From positions 1,889 through 35,925 of the forward strand of contig JAHDHW010000040.1 of assembly GCA_020631105.1 (NCBI GenBank): a stretch of 34,037 bases of DNA, in the 5' to 3' direction. The notes beneath the pieces are model-generated. The model was not told where the DNA came from, ran no database searches, and saw nothing but the letters and a program-made list of their open reading frames with translations. The translations under genes and the position numbers were made by a program. This document shows positions 13,553 to 21,985 of this stretch, in pieces. Origin of the DNA: Saprospiraceae bacterium. Lineage in GTDB: Bacteria; Bacteroidota; Bacteroidia; Chitinophagales; Saprospiraceae. Position 1 is the first letter of the stretch. Each line of letters begins with the position of its first letter.

Positions 13553-14674
13553 ATGACGAATCTTAATCGACGCCAATGGCTCAAAACTGCCGGAATTACC
13601 GGTGGAGTTTCTTTATTCGCCGGTTTGCCAGCGCTGACAGCAGCTAACGCTTCGCCACTTACATCATCTCCGAAAGTAGATGAAATTATCCGACTTAGTT
13701 CCAACGAAAATCCCTTTGGTCCTTCAAAAAAAGTTAGACAGGCGATGATCGATGCTTTTGATTTAGCATGTCGTTATCCCTATGGGTATATTCCTGACCT
13801 TGCGAAAATGATTGCGGATAAAGAAGGTGTCAGTGCAGACCATATTGTAGTGACCGCAGGCTCCACCGAAGGACTTAAAATATGCGGACAAGTATTCGGT
13901 ATTCAGCGAGGAGAAATTATTGCTGCTGACCCGGTCTATAAATCTTTGATTTCCTACGCAGAGCAGTTCGGATGTTATATCAATCGTGTCCCGCTTAATG
14001 ATAAAATGGAACACGACCTGGAGGAGATGGAAAAACGCATCTCAAGTGATACTCAATTAGTCTTCTTCTGTAATCCTTCTAACCCTTCCGGAACGCTGAT
14101 CGATGCCAAACAGGCAGAGGACTTTTGTGAAAGGGTCTCTGATAAAACGATGCTTTTTTCTGATGAAGCTTATTGCGATTATATCGCTGAGCCTGATTAT
14201 CCTTCGATGACTAAGCTGGTCAAGAAAGGTAAAAATGTAATCGTCTCCAAGACTTTCTCTAAAGTATACGGACTTGCTGGTATTCGTATTGGTTATCTGA
14301 TCGCACGTCCTGATATCGTAAAACGACTACTCCAAAAAAGAATGGCCGGCCCAAATGTCCTTGCTATCCAGGCAGCCAAAGAAGCCCTAAGAGATAAGGA
14401 ATTTTATGAGTTTAGCCTGGACCAAAATCTAAAAGCCAGAAACCATCTTTACGAAACATTGGATGAACTCAAACTACGCTACGTTCCTTCACATACTAAT
14501 TTTGTTTTCTTTCATGCGAAAAAGCCAGTTCAAGAAGTGATTCAGGCGATGGTGAAAGAAGGTGTTCGGGTAGGGCGCCCATTTCCACCATTGACGGATT
14601 GGTGTAGAGTGAGTACTGGACGAATGGAAGATATGGAATTGCTTCGGGCTGGAATGCGGAAGGTATTTGCTTAG
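13553..14674 (+). CDS. Tat-exported PLP-dependent aminotransferase (HisC-like)
   Basis: The 373-residue protein is of the class I/II aminotransferase fold, closest in motif order to histidinol-phosphate aminotransferase: SSNENPFGPSKKVRQAM, TAGSTEGLKI, NPSNPSG, SDEAYCDY, the PLP-lysine segment SKTFSKVYGLAGIRIGY and the C-terminal VRVGRPF...WCRVSTG. Unusually, residues 5-35 are a twin-arginine signal (NRRQWLKTAGITGG and a hydrophobic stretch ending in ANAS), so the product is probably exported folded with its cofactor. I use the ATG at 13553; a TTG two codons upstream is the alternative. It is not in a his operon. The substrate is unknown, and the name hisC should not be assumed. Confidence 0.85.
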   Translation: MTNLNRRQWLKTAGITGGVSLFAGLPALTAANASPLTSSPKVDEIIRLSSNENPFGPSKKVRQAMIDAFDLACRYPYGYIPDLAKMIADKEGVSADHIVVTAGSTEGLKICGQVFGIQRGEIIAADPVYKSLISYAEQFGCYINRVPLNDKMEHDLEEMEKRISSDTQLVFFCNPSNPSGTLIDAKQAEDFCERVSDKTMLFSDEAYCDYIAEPDYPSMTKLVKKGKNVIVSKTFSKVYGLAGIRIGYLIARPDIVKRLLQKRMAGPNVLAIQAAKEALRDKEFYEFSLDQNLKARNHLYETLDELKLRYVPSHTNFVFFHAKKPVQEVIQAMVKEGVRVGRPFPPLTDWCRVSTGRMEDMELLRAGMRKVFA

Positions 14675-14690
14675 TATTCTTTCACCTTAG

Positions 14691-14850
14691 CCACAATGAG
14701 GAGTATGATAAAGGATATTACTGAACGTAGTGTCCTTTGTGTACGTCGTGAGAAAGAAATCTCTCACAACGGCCACTACGGCCACAACGAAGGAGTTGTG
14801 ATAAAGGATATTACGGAACGTAGTGTGTTTTATGTACGTGGTGAGAAAAG
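14691..14850. repeat. Paired 93-bp-period imperfect direct repeats with hairpins
   Basis: The 192-base gap between the aminotransferase and batD holds two copies of a unit reading TGATAAAGGATATTAC-x-GAACGTAGTG...TACGT-x-GTGAGAAA, at 14706-14757 and 14799-14850. Similarity extends about 15 bases upstream of each (CCACAA-GAGGAG). Between them CGTCGTGAGA (from about 14742) pairs with TCTCACAACG, and CGTAGTG with CACTACG, giving a nested hairpin. This looks like a small repetitive extragenic element. Confidence 0.6.
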
Positions 14851-14866
14851 CAAGCAATAGAAAATC

Positions 14867-16627
14867 CTATAAGCTAATCTGCTCCTCAATTTCCGCAATC
14901 ACTTCCAGCGCCTGATCATAAGTTGTCTGCATAGCAGCAGCATTATCCTTGCCTGCGAATAAAGCCATCTCACAGGTTTTGATGATCTCCATGAATTTTT
15001 CGATGCGAGGTGTTTCCACTTTAAGGGATTCTAATTTTGATCGAACATTTTGCTTGGTCAATTCTGCAAAAGGCATATTTAGTTTATCGCAGATATAACC
15101 AAAAGAAGCACGTGAAACCTCATCGTAGAAACTCTTGCTTTCCCCCGATTGCATAAATTGCTGTGCTTGAGATAAGCGTTGTTGTGCAATTTTTACAGCA
15201 CGGTTCCGCTTGAGTTGAACAGGGTCAATATTAGCTTTCTTAGCCTCTATTTGTTGAAGAACAAACACGCCACCTAATAGTAAAAAGGGAAGTGTAAAGA
15301 GCCCCCAAAATAAACCGGAGCCTACAAAGCCGAAAGGACTATCATTCAAATCTGCGTCCGTTTTAATGAAACGAATATCTTCCTTTTTTTCTGGTGCTTT
15401 GGTATCTGTAATATTTTGCTTTCTCCCAAGTGTACCTTTAGTAACGGTAAGTGGAAAGCTCTTAGAGCTTAGGGTTACATAAGCACTGGAGTCCGAATCA
15501 TAATAAGTAAAGTTAGCCGATATCTCATAATTACCGGGTTCCTCCGGCAGGATTAAATACTCAAATACTTTTTTCCCGGCCAGTTCACTATTCTCTTCAT
15601 AATTGGATTCATCGAGTACTTTGGGGTCATAAACTTCAAAGCCTTCCGGCAATTCCAGAGGAGGTGCTTGTACTTGTTTGATGTCCCCATTTCCATTGAT
15701 ATACATTCGGAGTGCGATAGCATCGTCCGTGGAAAGTTTCTCTCGATTAACGGTAGCCCGCATTTGAAATTTACCGACCGCTCCGGTGAAAGTTGAAGGT
15801 GCATCTGGAAGCGGTTCCACCCGGATATCGAAGGGCTCCGTTTCGATGGTAAACGTAGTGACCTTAGGCATAGAAAAAATACTTCTCCGCTGTTTTTCAC
15901 CCATGGTTACGGAGATGTTCATCATTAAAGATTCCACATTAAAGACGCCCGCTTGTTGTGGGAATAATGCTACGCGTTTAATGACTTTGGTCGTATACTG
16001 TATTCCTTCAATGACTTCCTGAACTTGTCGGCTATTGAAACGTCGTACCTCATGTGCAAAGAAGCCAGCGTATTCAGACTCCCGGACTACGTTATAAGAT
16101 TCTATGTTTCGGGAAGTAAAAAGTTTATAGTCTATGATGGTCTGTTCTCCAATTTTTGAGGCTTCTTTATTGACGATGGCTTTAATGAAAACGCCTTCAC
16201 TCAATTCCTGATCCAGTTCCGCTTTGGTCGTTGCAGTGGAATTACGTCCTTTTACGACTTCTACGCTTATGGGGCGAGAGCGTAAAGTCTTTCCATCAAC
16301 TTGGATGGTCGAAGGGCCAATAGTAAATTTACCTATCTTTTTAGGTTGTAAGACATAAGACAAGCCAAAGGATTGACTGCTTTTACCATTAACGATAGAG
16401 ACCCGACGACTTTCGTTGGGGCCGCTTAATACCTCAAAATCCCGAAATGGGGGAGGGTTAAAATTGCTGCCATCCGCATTATAGATTGTAAATTCTACTT
16501 GAAAGGTACCTCCCAAAACGACTTGACGTGCGTCAGATATCGCTTCAAATCTAACATCCTGAGCACCGACCAAAAGCGGTAGCAAAAGGAAGCATATTAG
16601 TGTATATGTTTTGAATAGTCCCGACAT
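14867..16627 (-). CDS. batD: BatD, aerotolerance-operon membrane protein
   Basis: The 586-residue protein has a signal peptide (ending LLPLLVGAQ), several periplasmic Ig-like beta domains between about 23 and 400, one membrane helix near 445-468 (SGLFWGLFTLPFLLLGGVFVL) and a cytosolic helical tail of about 115 residues. Motifs of the BatD/oxygen-tolerance family include VVLGGTFQVEFTIYNADG and SIVNGKSSQSFGLSYVLQPKKIGKFTIGP. It is thought to work with BatA/B and MoxR in envelope stress and oxygen tolerance. It is the last gene of the operon, 24 bases after a short paralog of its own N-terminal domain. Confidence 0.92.
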   Translation of the reverse strand: MSGLFKTYTLICFLLLPLLVGAQDVRFEAISDARQVVLGGTFQVEFTIYNADGSNFNPPPFRDFEVLSGPNESRRVSIVNGKSSQSFGLSYVLQPKKIGKFTIGPSTIQVDGKTLRSRPISVEVVKGRNSTATTKAELDQELSEGVFIKAIVNKEASKIGEQTIIDYKLFTSRNIESYNVVRESEYAGFFAHEVRRFNSRQVQEVIEGIQYTTKVIKRVALFPQQAGVFNVESLMMNISVTMGEKQRRSIFSMPKVTTFTIETEPFDIRVEPLPDAPSTFTGAVGKFQMRATVNREKLSTDDAIALRMYINGNGDIKQVQAPPLELPEGFEVYDPKVLDESNYEENSELAGKKVFEYLILPEEPGNYEISANFTYYDSDSSAYVTLSSKSFPLTVTKGTLGRKQNITDTKAPEKKEDIRFIKTDADLNDSPFGFVGSGLFWGLFTLPFLLLGGVFVLQQIEAKKANIDPVQLKRNRAVKIAQQRLSQAQQFMQSGESKSFYDEVSRASFGYICDKLNMPFAELTKQNVRSKLESLKVETPRIEKFMEIIKTCEMALFAGKDNAAAMQTTYDQALEVIAEIEEQISL

Positions 16628-16651
16628 TGATACTAGTAAGCGTGCAAATTT

Positions 16652-17185
16652 CTAAATCTTATAATACTTACGTTTTTTCTTGGGTTTGGTTTTTTCCTTT
16701 GGTTTTTGAGGCACTTTTCTTTGGAAGAAAGGGTCCTCAGAAAAAGGATCTCCGAAAAACGAATCGAAGGTACGACTTTTTTGTTGTTCGGGACGTTGAA
16801 TAATACCTTCGGGGTTGGGAGCGACCCGGATTTCGTATGGACTGGTTTCCAGAAAATTTCCGTCAATCTCTACACTAGCAGGTTCGATATAAAAAATACC
16901 TTCTTCTTTTGGTTCTAAGTAATAAGAATAGCTAAGGCTTTGGCTTGATACACCGTTGACAATGCTTATGCTGGAGGATTGATTTGGACCACCGACAATA
17001 TTGAAATCTTCGAAGTTCGGAGCTTCGAAATTCTTGGCATCCCCATTCTCGATAGAGAAGGTTGCGATCAGATAATTACCCATCAGGATAGAGTCTGTAC
17101 TCACATTCAGACTAAAGGTGGGCTCTTGGGCACTTATCGAAAAACTAAAATAAGTGCAAAGGATAAAAAGTAAGATTCTCATCAT
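16652..17185 (-). CDS. Stand-alone BatD N-terminal-domain paralog
   Basis: This 177-residue exported protein has a signal peptide (MMRILLFILCTYFSFSISAQ). One Ig-like domain (about 22-125) aligns with the start of BatD: DSILMGNYLIATFSIENGDA, then FNIVGGPNQSSSISIVNGVSSQS, then YYLEPKEEGIFYIEPASVEIDG. After this it has a short acidic/Phe linker (FDSFFGDPFSEDPFF) and a Lys-rich end (KPKEKTKPKKKRKYYKI) instead of further domains and a membrane helix. It keeps its reading frame with a normal stop, so it looks like a functional duplicate, not a broken gene. It lies between batC and batD in the operon. Confidence 0.8.
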   Translation of the reverse strand: MMRILLFILCTYFSFSISAQEPTFSLNVSTDSILMGNYLIATFSIENGDAKNFEAPNFEDFNIVGGPNQSSSISIVNGVSSQSLSYSYYLEPKEEGIFYIEPASVEIDGNFLETSPYEIRVAPNPEGIIQRPEQQKSRTFDSFFGDPFSEDPFFQRKVPQKPKEKTKPKKKRKYYKI

Positions 17186-17225
17186 TCACTCTTTTTGGTT
17201 TAATGTATATTGCCTGAAATCGATT

Positions 17226-17945
17226 TTACCAGTCTTTTGAAGACTTCGTTTTCTGCCTCTTTCCTTTACGGAGCTTCTCTTGTACTTTTTGCTCTTCTGC
17301 TTCCATAATCTCCAGTAACTTCTCTGCTTCTTCTTTACTTAGGTCTTTTTGTTCTAATTGCTGCTGCTCTTCCTGTTGCTGATTTTGATCCTGGTTTTCA
17401 TTCTGCTGCTGCTGCTGTTGTTGCTCTTGTTGTTGTTCGTTTTGTTGTTGTTGCTGCTCTTGTTCCTCCTGTTCCTGATTTTCGTTTTGCTGCTGCTGCT
17501 GTTGTTGCTGCTGTTGCTGTTGGATCAGTTTACGTTGAGCAAGTGCAAGGTTTTGTTTGGTTGCTGCATCTGCCGGGTTAATGCGCAAAGCATTTTTATA
17601 AGATTCAATACTGTTCTGGAAGTCTTGATTGTTATAGTATGCATTACCAAGATTGTGATAGGCATTAGATTTTAGCTCTTCAGTTTTAGCTTGATTTGCG
17701 GCTTCCAGGTATTGTTTGATTGCTTCTTCGTAACGGCTTTGCTGATAAATAGAGTTTCCTAGGTTATAACGACCCCTTGGATTTGATTTGTCCTCCAAAG
17801 ATTTGCGGTAACTCTCTTCAGCTGCCTGAAAATCTTGCTCTTGATAATTTCTATCTCCTTGCATCCGAAACTTATGGTCGGTTTGCCCGAAGCCCGGAGC
17901 TACGTGGATCAGCGATAGTATGATCAGCGAGTATAAATATTTCAT
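17226..17945 (-). CDS. batC: BatC, TPR protein with long Gln-rich tract
   Basis: The 239-residue exported protein has a signal peptide (ending HVAPGFGQ). The TPR motifs at about 25-135 include NPRGRYNLGNSIYQQSRYEEAIKQYLEAA and SNAYHNLGNAYYNNQDFQNSIESYKNALRINP. Next comes a tract of about 58 residues (142-199) that is nearly all Gln, Glu and Asn, then a charged coiled-coil end. The start at 17945 is chosen because it begins the signal peptide; a longer frame to 18086 would overlap batB. TPRs in BatC bind partners in the Bat complex. The Gln tract is coded by CAG/CAA runs and is probably length-variable. Confidence 0.88.
   Translation of the reverse strand: MKYLYSLIILSLIHVAPGFGQTDHKFRMQGDRNYQEQDFQAAEESYRKSLEDKSNPRGRYNLGNSIYQQSRYEEAIKQYLEAANQAKTEELKSNAYHNLGNAYYNNQDFQNSIESYKNALRINPADAATKQNLALAQRKLIQQQQQQQQQQQQNENQEQEEQEQQQQQNEQQQEQQQQQQQNENQDQNQQQEEQQQLEQKDLSKEEAEKLLEIMEAEEQKVQEKLRKGKRQKTKSSKDW
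17349..17522 (-). repeat. CAG/CAA trinucleotide repeat inside batC
   Basis: An almost pure run of CAG and CAA codons (CTG/TTG on the + strand) encodes residues 142-199 of BatC, interrupted by GAA and AAC codons. Such repeats are prone to replication slippage in whole triplets, which keeps the frame. Confidence 0.85.
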
Positions 17946-17970
17946 GTTGCAAAATAAGTTAAACTTAAAA

Positions 17971-19029
17971 TCATTTGTTAGTCTCAGTTTGGGTGGCAGT
18001 AGCTCCGCTAAAAATATCTTTATCTCCAAGCCAGCGATTTTTGCGGTATGAAAAGATAAATTCAATGAGTAAAAACAGTAAAGCAAGCGCTAAAAAGTAT
18101 TGGTAGTAACTTTCGTATTCCGTAAAAGAACGCTGCTCAAACTCTCGTTTTTCAATTTGCTCAATTCGGGTTTTTAAAGCTGTGATCACCTGATCTCCAT
18201 CAACTAGATTATAGTATGCTCCTGCACCCGCTTCCGCTACCTGAGTTAACATCTCCTCGTTGAGTTGGGTTTTGACAGGATTTCCCGAACGATCCATTTT
18301 GAAACCCGATTGTCCCGCGTAGTACATTGGAATATAACCACCATCAGGAGTACCTACGCCAATTGTAAAAATCATCAAGCCATTCTCACGTGCCTCTTGT
18401 GCGCGCTCAAGGGTTTCTTCATCATGATTTTCACCATCTGTAATTATAATGAGTGCTTTGTGTTGTTTATTGTCTTCTCCGAAGGTTCGTTCCGCCAGAT
18501 CAATCGCTTCACTAATTGCTGTCCCTTGTGTAGGGGCTTGATTTGTATTTGCGCTTTTGAGGAAAAGTTGTGCTGCTGCATAGTCCGTAGTCAATGGCAT
18601 CTGAAGGTAAGCATTGCCAGCAAAAAGGATGAGTCCCATGCGTTCACCCTTAAGTCCTTCGACGAGGTTCCGGGCAAAATTCTTGGCGCGATCAAGCCGG
18701 CTGGGACTAATATCTTGCGCCAGCATACTCTGAGAAATATCCAATGCCACAAAGACATCGATACTCTTACGTTGTACTTTCTCTTTCTTTGTTCCCCATT
18801 GCGGATTTGCCAGCGCAATAATCGACAAGATGATTGCGACAGTTAATAATACAAACTTTAATAAGTGTTTGTATCTCGAAAATTGAGGCATCAATCTTTG
18901 AATGATCTGCGGGTCACCGAACTGCTCTAATGCTTTTTTTCGAAAGTAAGCCATTACCCAAAAAACGGCTATCAGCACAGGGATGATAGCTAGATAATAT
19001 AGGTTGTCAATACTTTCGAAACGAAACAT
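17971..19029 (-). CDS. batB: BatB, VWA-domain membrane protein
   Basis: The 352-residue inner-membrane protein has two N-terminal membrane helices (about 9-29 and 56-76), a VWA domain (about 90-300) and a C-terminal helix (about 308-328). The MIDAS motif is intact: D97-x-S-x-S101 (DISQS), T in PLTTDY and DGEN. VWA domains of this type bind a partner through a metal ion and are thought to be remodelled by MoxR AAA+ ATPases. It is 24 bases after batA and 25 bases before batC. Confidence 0.93.
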   Translation of the reverse strand: MFRFESIDNLYYLAIIPVLIAVFWVMAYFRKKALEQFGDPQIIQRLMPQFSRYKHLLKFVLLTVAIILSIIALANPQWGTKKEKVQRKSIDVFVALDISQSMLAQDISPSRLDRAKNFARNLVEGLKGERMGLILFAGNAYLQMPLTTDYAAAQLFLKSANTNQAPTQGTAISEAIDLAERTFGEDNKQHKALIIITDGENHDEETLERAQEARENGLMIFTIGVGTPDGGYIPMYYAGQSGFKMDRSGNPVKTQLNEEMLTQVAEAGAGAYYNLVDGDQVITALKTRIEQIEKREFEQRSFTEYESYYQYFLALALLFLLIEFIFSYRKNRWLGDKDIFSGATATQTETNK

Positions 19030-19053
19030 GGCTCAGTTTATAGTTAAAAGCGT

Positions 19054-20061
19054 TTACGGTATAGAACGCAAAAAAGTATATCGCAAAGTGAATTCAATCA
19101 AAAGAAGAATTAGACCAAAAATTAAAAAACGATGAAATTCCTCACTATAACGCTTAATTGTTGTCACCTCGATTTCTGTTTTTTCTAAACGATCAATATC
19201 GTCATATATAGCTTCCAGGCTGGCTTCATCTGTTGCCCGGAAATATTTTCCTTTTGTTAATGTAGCAATTTGCTCCAGTAATTGTTCGTCGATCTGCACA
19301 TTAGCTAATCCAAATATGTACTCTCCATCACTACGTCTGCTTACCGGAGTCAAAGCTTTGCCACGAGAACCGACACCTATGGTGTATACTTTTACATCAA
19401 ACTCCTGGGCAATTTCTGCTGCAGTCATCGGTTGGATGTATCCTGCATTATTATCACCATCTGTCAATAAGATAACGACTTTACTTTGTGCTTCGCTTTC
19501 TTTGAGTCGATTGACAGCAGTAGCCAGTCCCATTCCGATAGCAGTTCCATCTTCCAGTACACCACATTTCAAGCTAGCAAGGAAATCCTTCAAGATATTA
19601 TGATCCGTCGTAAGTGGACATTGCGTAAATGCTTCTCCGGCAAATACCGCCAGCCCAATTCGATCATGTACTCGCTTGTCAATAAACTCAGAAGCGACCC
19701 GTTTACTTACGTCTAGTCGATCGGGCTTAAAATCCTGTGCAAGCATTGAGCTTGAGAGGTCCATGACAAGCATAATATCAATTCCGTCGGCTTTGATTTC
19801 CTCTTCTTTGAGCGTAAGCTGAGGGCGGGCCAGGGCAATAATGAATGCGGCAATAGCTAAGGCTCTCAATATCGGTAGTAAAGGACGAAGCTTTGTACGC
19901 CAGGTAGAAGCTGATTTGATCGCTTCCAGATTTGACATCTTTAAAGTCGGAAATCGATTATTGCGCTGGTAGTAATACCAAAATCCTAATATCGGTAAGA
20001 GGAGCAGTAGGAACAGCAACTCTTTGTGAAGGAAAGTGATATTTTCTAATCCGCTCATCAT
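19054..20061 (-). CDS. batA: BatA, VWA-domain membrane protein
   Basis: The 335-residue protein has the same architecture as BatB. Its helices are at about 14-31 and 60-79, the VWA domain has MIDAS D101-x-S-x-S105 (DLSSS), TTDH and DGDN, and there is a C-terminal helix near 312-328. Its ATG overlaps the TGA of the upstream gene as ATGA, a sign of translational coupling. BatA and BatB probably form a hetero-oligomer in the inner membrane. Confidence 0.93.
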   Translation of the reverse strand: MMSGLENITFLHKELLFLLLLLPILGFWYYYQRNNRFPTLKMSNLEAIKSASTWRTKLRPLLPILRALAIAAFIIALARPQLTLKEEEIKADGIDIMLVMDLSSSMLAQDFKPDRLDVSKRVASEFIDKRVHDRIGLAVFAGEAFTQCPLTTDHNILKDFLASLKCGVLEDGTAIGMGLATAVNRLKESEAQSKVVILLTDGDNNAGYIQPMTAAEIAQEFDVKVYTIGVGSRGKALTPVSRRSDGEYIFGLANVQIDEQLLEQIATLTKGKYFRATDEASLEAIYDDIDRLEKTEIEVTTIKRYSEEFHRFLIFGLILLLIEFTLRYTFLRSIP

Positions 20062-21062
20062 GTCAAATCTTTGTTTTCTCCTTCCACATTAATGTCTGTA
20101 GGTTTGTGCTGCGTAGTGGCAACAATCTCTTCGGCATAAGTCAGCAGTCGAGGATGCATTTCTTCCGGAGGGTTGGCCTTTGCAAACTTAACCATATCGG
20201 CTAATTGAAGCATTTCCCGCATTTTGGGCACCAATGTTTCCGGGAAATTCACCTTTTTGAGATCCGATAGTATTTCACTGGTAGTTGATTCCAGGGCAGG
20301 CTTATCGTAACGATTCTCAATATATTCTCTGATAATATAGGTCAATTGGCTTTGATATTGTTTGACTTCCCCTTTTTGCCAGAGCTCTGCTGCTTTTAGT
20401 GCAGTAAGTTTCTCGATGGCTATTTCATGAGCCGGACGAATGATTTCTGGTTCTTCAATTGGTTCCTGCTTTTTCTTTTGTAGATATGAAGTGATCCACG
20501 CTACCAGAAGAATTAATAAAGCAATGCCACCAATAATATATACAATAGGCAAGAAGTCAGAGAACTGCCAGCTCTCCAACTCAATATCTTTAATTGGCGT
20601 AATTTGTAAGGTGTCGGGGACTTCACTTTCGGAGATAGGAGAAGCGACCAAAAGGGTCAACTTATTGGTTGATCGATTTAGATTAGTACCGGAGCTTTTA
20701 AATTGAAAATTAACCGGAGGAACAAAGTACACCCCTTCCTGCCAGGCGGTAAGAATGATATCTTTGCGATAGGTGACTGTTGCACCGTTTTCCAGTTTCT
20801 CCCATTCGGTCTGTTGTAATATCTCTAAAGGACTCGGATCCTGGTCCGGGAATTTTTGATTAGGCTCTGAAAAAATAGAATCCAGAACCGTCAGGTCTAC
20901 AGATTCAACCTGATACTCTTTGGCATAAACTGCTTCTAGGTGGAGGTTGATTTGATCGCCAATCATGATTTGGCTATTCTCAAATGCTGCAGATACCTCC
21001 ACCTGAGCCAGCGCTCCAAATGTTGATAAAAATACTCCACAAACGATTAGCAATATCCGCAT
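20058..21062 (-). CDS. DUF4381/BatD-like membrane protein of the Bat operon
   Basis: The 334-residue protein has a signal peptide (ending TFGALAQ), a periplasmic Ig-like beta domain (about 20-160), one membrane helix (about 172-195) and a cytosolic helical region of about 130 residues with KLTALKAAELWQKGEVKQYQSQLTYIIREYIENRY. This mirrors BatD: beta domain outside, helices inside. A protein of this kind usually sits between DUF58 and batA in Bacteroidota. Its role is presumed to be part of the Bat complex; no enzymatic motif is visible. It starts 9 bases after the DUF58 gene. Confidence 0.8.
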   Translation of the reverse strand: MRILLIVCGVFLSTFGALAQVEVSAAFENSQIMIGDQINLHLEAVYAKEYQVESVDLTVLDSIFSEPNQKFPDQDPSPLEILQQTEWEKLENGATVTYRKDIILTAWQEGVYFVPPVNFQFKSSGTNLNRSTNKLTLLVASPISESEVPDTLQITPIKDIELESWQFSDFLPIVYIIGGIALLILLVAWITSYLQKKKQEPIEEPEIIRPAHEIAIEKLTALKAAELWQKGEVKQYQSQLTYIIREYIENRYDKPALESTTSEILSDLKKVNFPETLVPKMREMLQLADMVKFAKANPPEEMHPRLLTYAEEIVATTQHKPTDINVEGENKDLT

Positions 21063-21071
21063 GTAATTAAT

Positions 21072-21941
21072 TTACTTTGATCGTTTCTTAAAGAATTTAA
21101 GCAAGGTATTTACATAAGGCTTATCCGTATGGATGCTTATCGTATCAGCACCACTTTTCAAAAAAGTAGTACGGAAATAATTAAAATTATCCCGATGCCA
21201 TTCTTCATATTTATTTCGCACTGCAGCCGAATCAGTATCCACCCATTGATGGGTTCCTGTTTCTGCATCATAAGCTCGGATCATTCCGACTGCTGGTAAT
21301 CTTTCTTCTCTGGGGTCAACTACGTGTAAACCTACGATGTCGTGCCTCCGTGCTGCGATCCGCATCGGATTTTCGTAACCGGTAGCCATGAAGTCAGACA
21401 AAAGGAAACAGATGCTTCGCTTCTTAATGACGTTGTTGAAATATTGTAGTGCTTTTCCAATATCGGTTCCTTGTCCTGATGGTTTGAAGTTGATCAGCTC
21501 CCGGATAATCCGAAGGATATGTTGTTTTCCTTTTTTGGGAGGGATGAATTGCTCTACTGCATCAGAGAAAAACAGGACGCCAACTTTATCATTATTATTG
21601 ATCGCTGAAAATGCTAATACTGCCGCAAGCTCCGTAATCAATTCATTCTTCATCTGATTACTGGTTCCAAAAAATGCAGAACCACTAACGTCGATCAATA
21701 ACATAACGGTTAACTCTCGCTCTTCTTCGAAGATTTTAACGTGTGGGTCCCCCGTTCGGGCCGTAACGTTCCAGTCAATATTCCGGACGTCATCCCCGTA
21801 TTGATAATCGCGAACTTCACTAAAAGACATACCCCGTCCTTTGAAAGCACTATGATATTCTCCTGAGAATATGTGCTTACTCAAGCCTTTCGTCTTGATC
21901 TCTATCTTCCGGACTTTTTTTAGCAGTTCGCTAGTATCCAT
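21072..21941 (-). CDS. DUF58-family protein
   Basis: The 289-residue cytosolic protein has the DUF58 signature GRGMSFSEVRDYQYGDDVRNIDWNVTARTGDPHVKIFEEERE at about 35-75, followed by a VWA-like fold with DVSGSAFFG (an altered DxSxS-like motif). DUF58 proteins occur next to MoxR ATPases and are thought to link them to VWA membrane proteins. It lies 44 bases after moxR and 9 bases before the DUF4381-like gene, in the operon. Confidence 0.92.
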   Translation of the reverse strand: MDTSELLKKVRKIEIKTKGLSKHIFSGEYHSAFKGRGMSFSEVRDYQYGDDVRNIDWNVTARTGDPHVKIFEEERELTVMLLIDVSGSAFFGTSNQMKNELITELAAVLAFSAINNNDKVGVLFFSDAVEQFIPPKKGKQHILRIIRELINFKPSGQGTDIGKALQYFNNVIKKRSICFLLSDFMATGYENPMRIAARRHDIVGLHVVDPREERLPAVGMIRAYDAETGTHQWVDTDSAAVRNKYEEWHRDNFNYFRTTFLKSGADTISIHTDKPYVNTLLKFFKKRSK

Positions 21942-21985
21942 GTTATATTAAAGTTAAACCCTCAATTTAGAATCGGAGTTTTTTA

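Noticed and set aside
16652-17185. Pseudogene of batD
   Set aside because: The frame is intact, it has its own signal peptide, a distinct Lys-rich end and normal operon spacing, so it reads as a functional short paralog.
17358-17675. A Leu-rich open frame opposite batC
   Set aside because: It is the complement of the CAG/CAA repeat, giving an artificial poly-Leu frame.
17946-18086. Longer N-terminus of BatC
   Set aside because: The extra 47 residues overlap the end of batB and precede an evident signal peptide starting at 17945.
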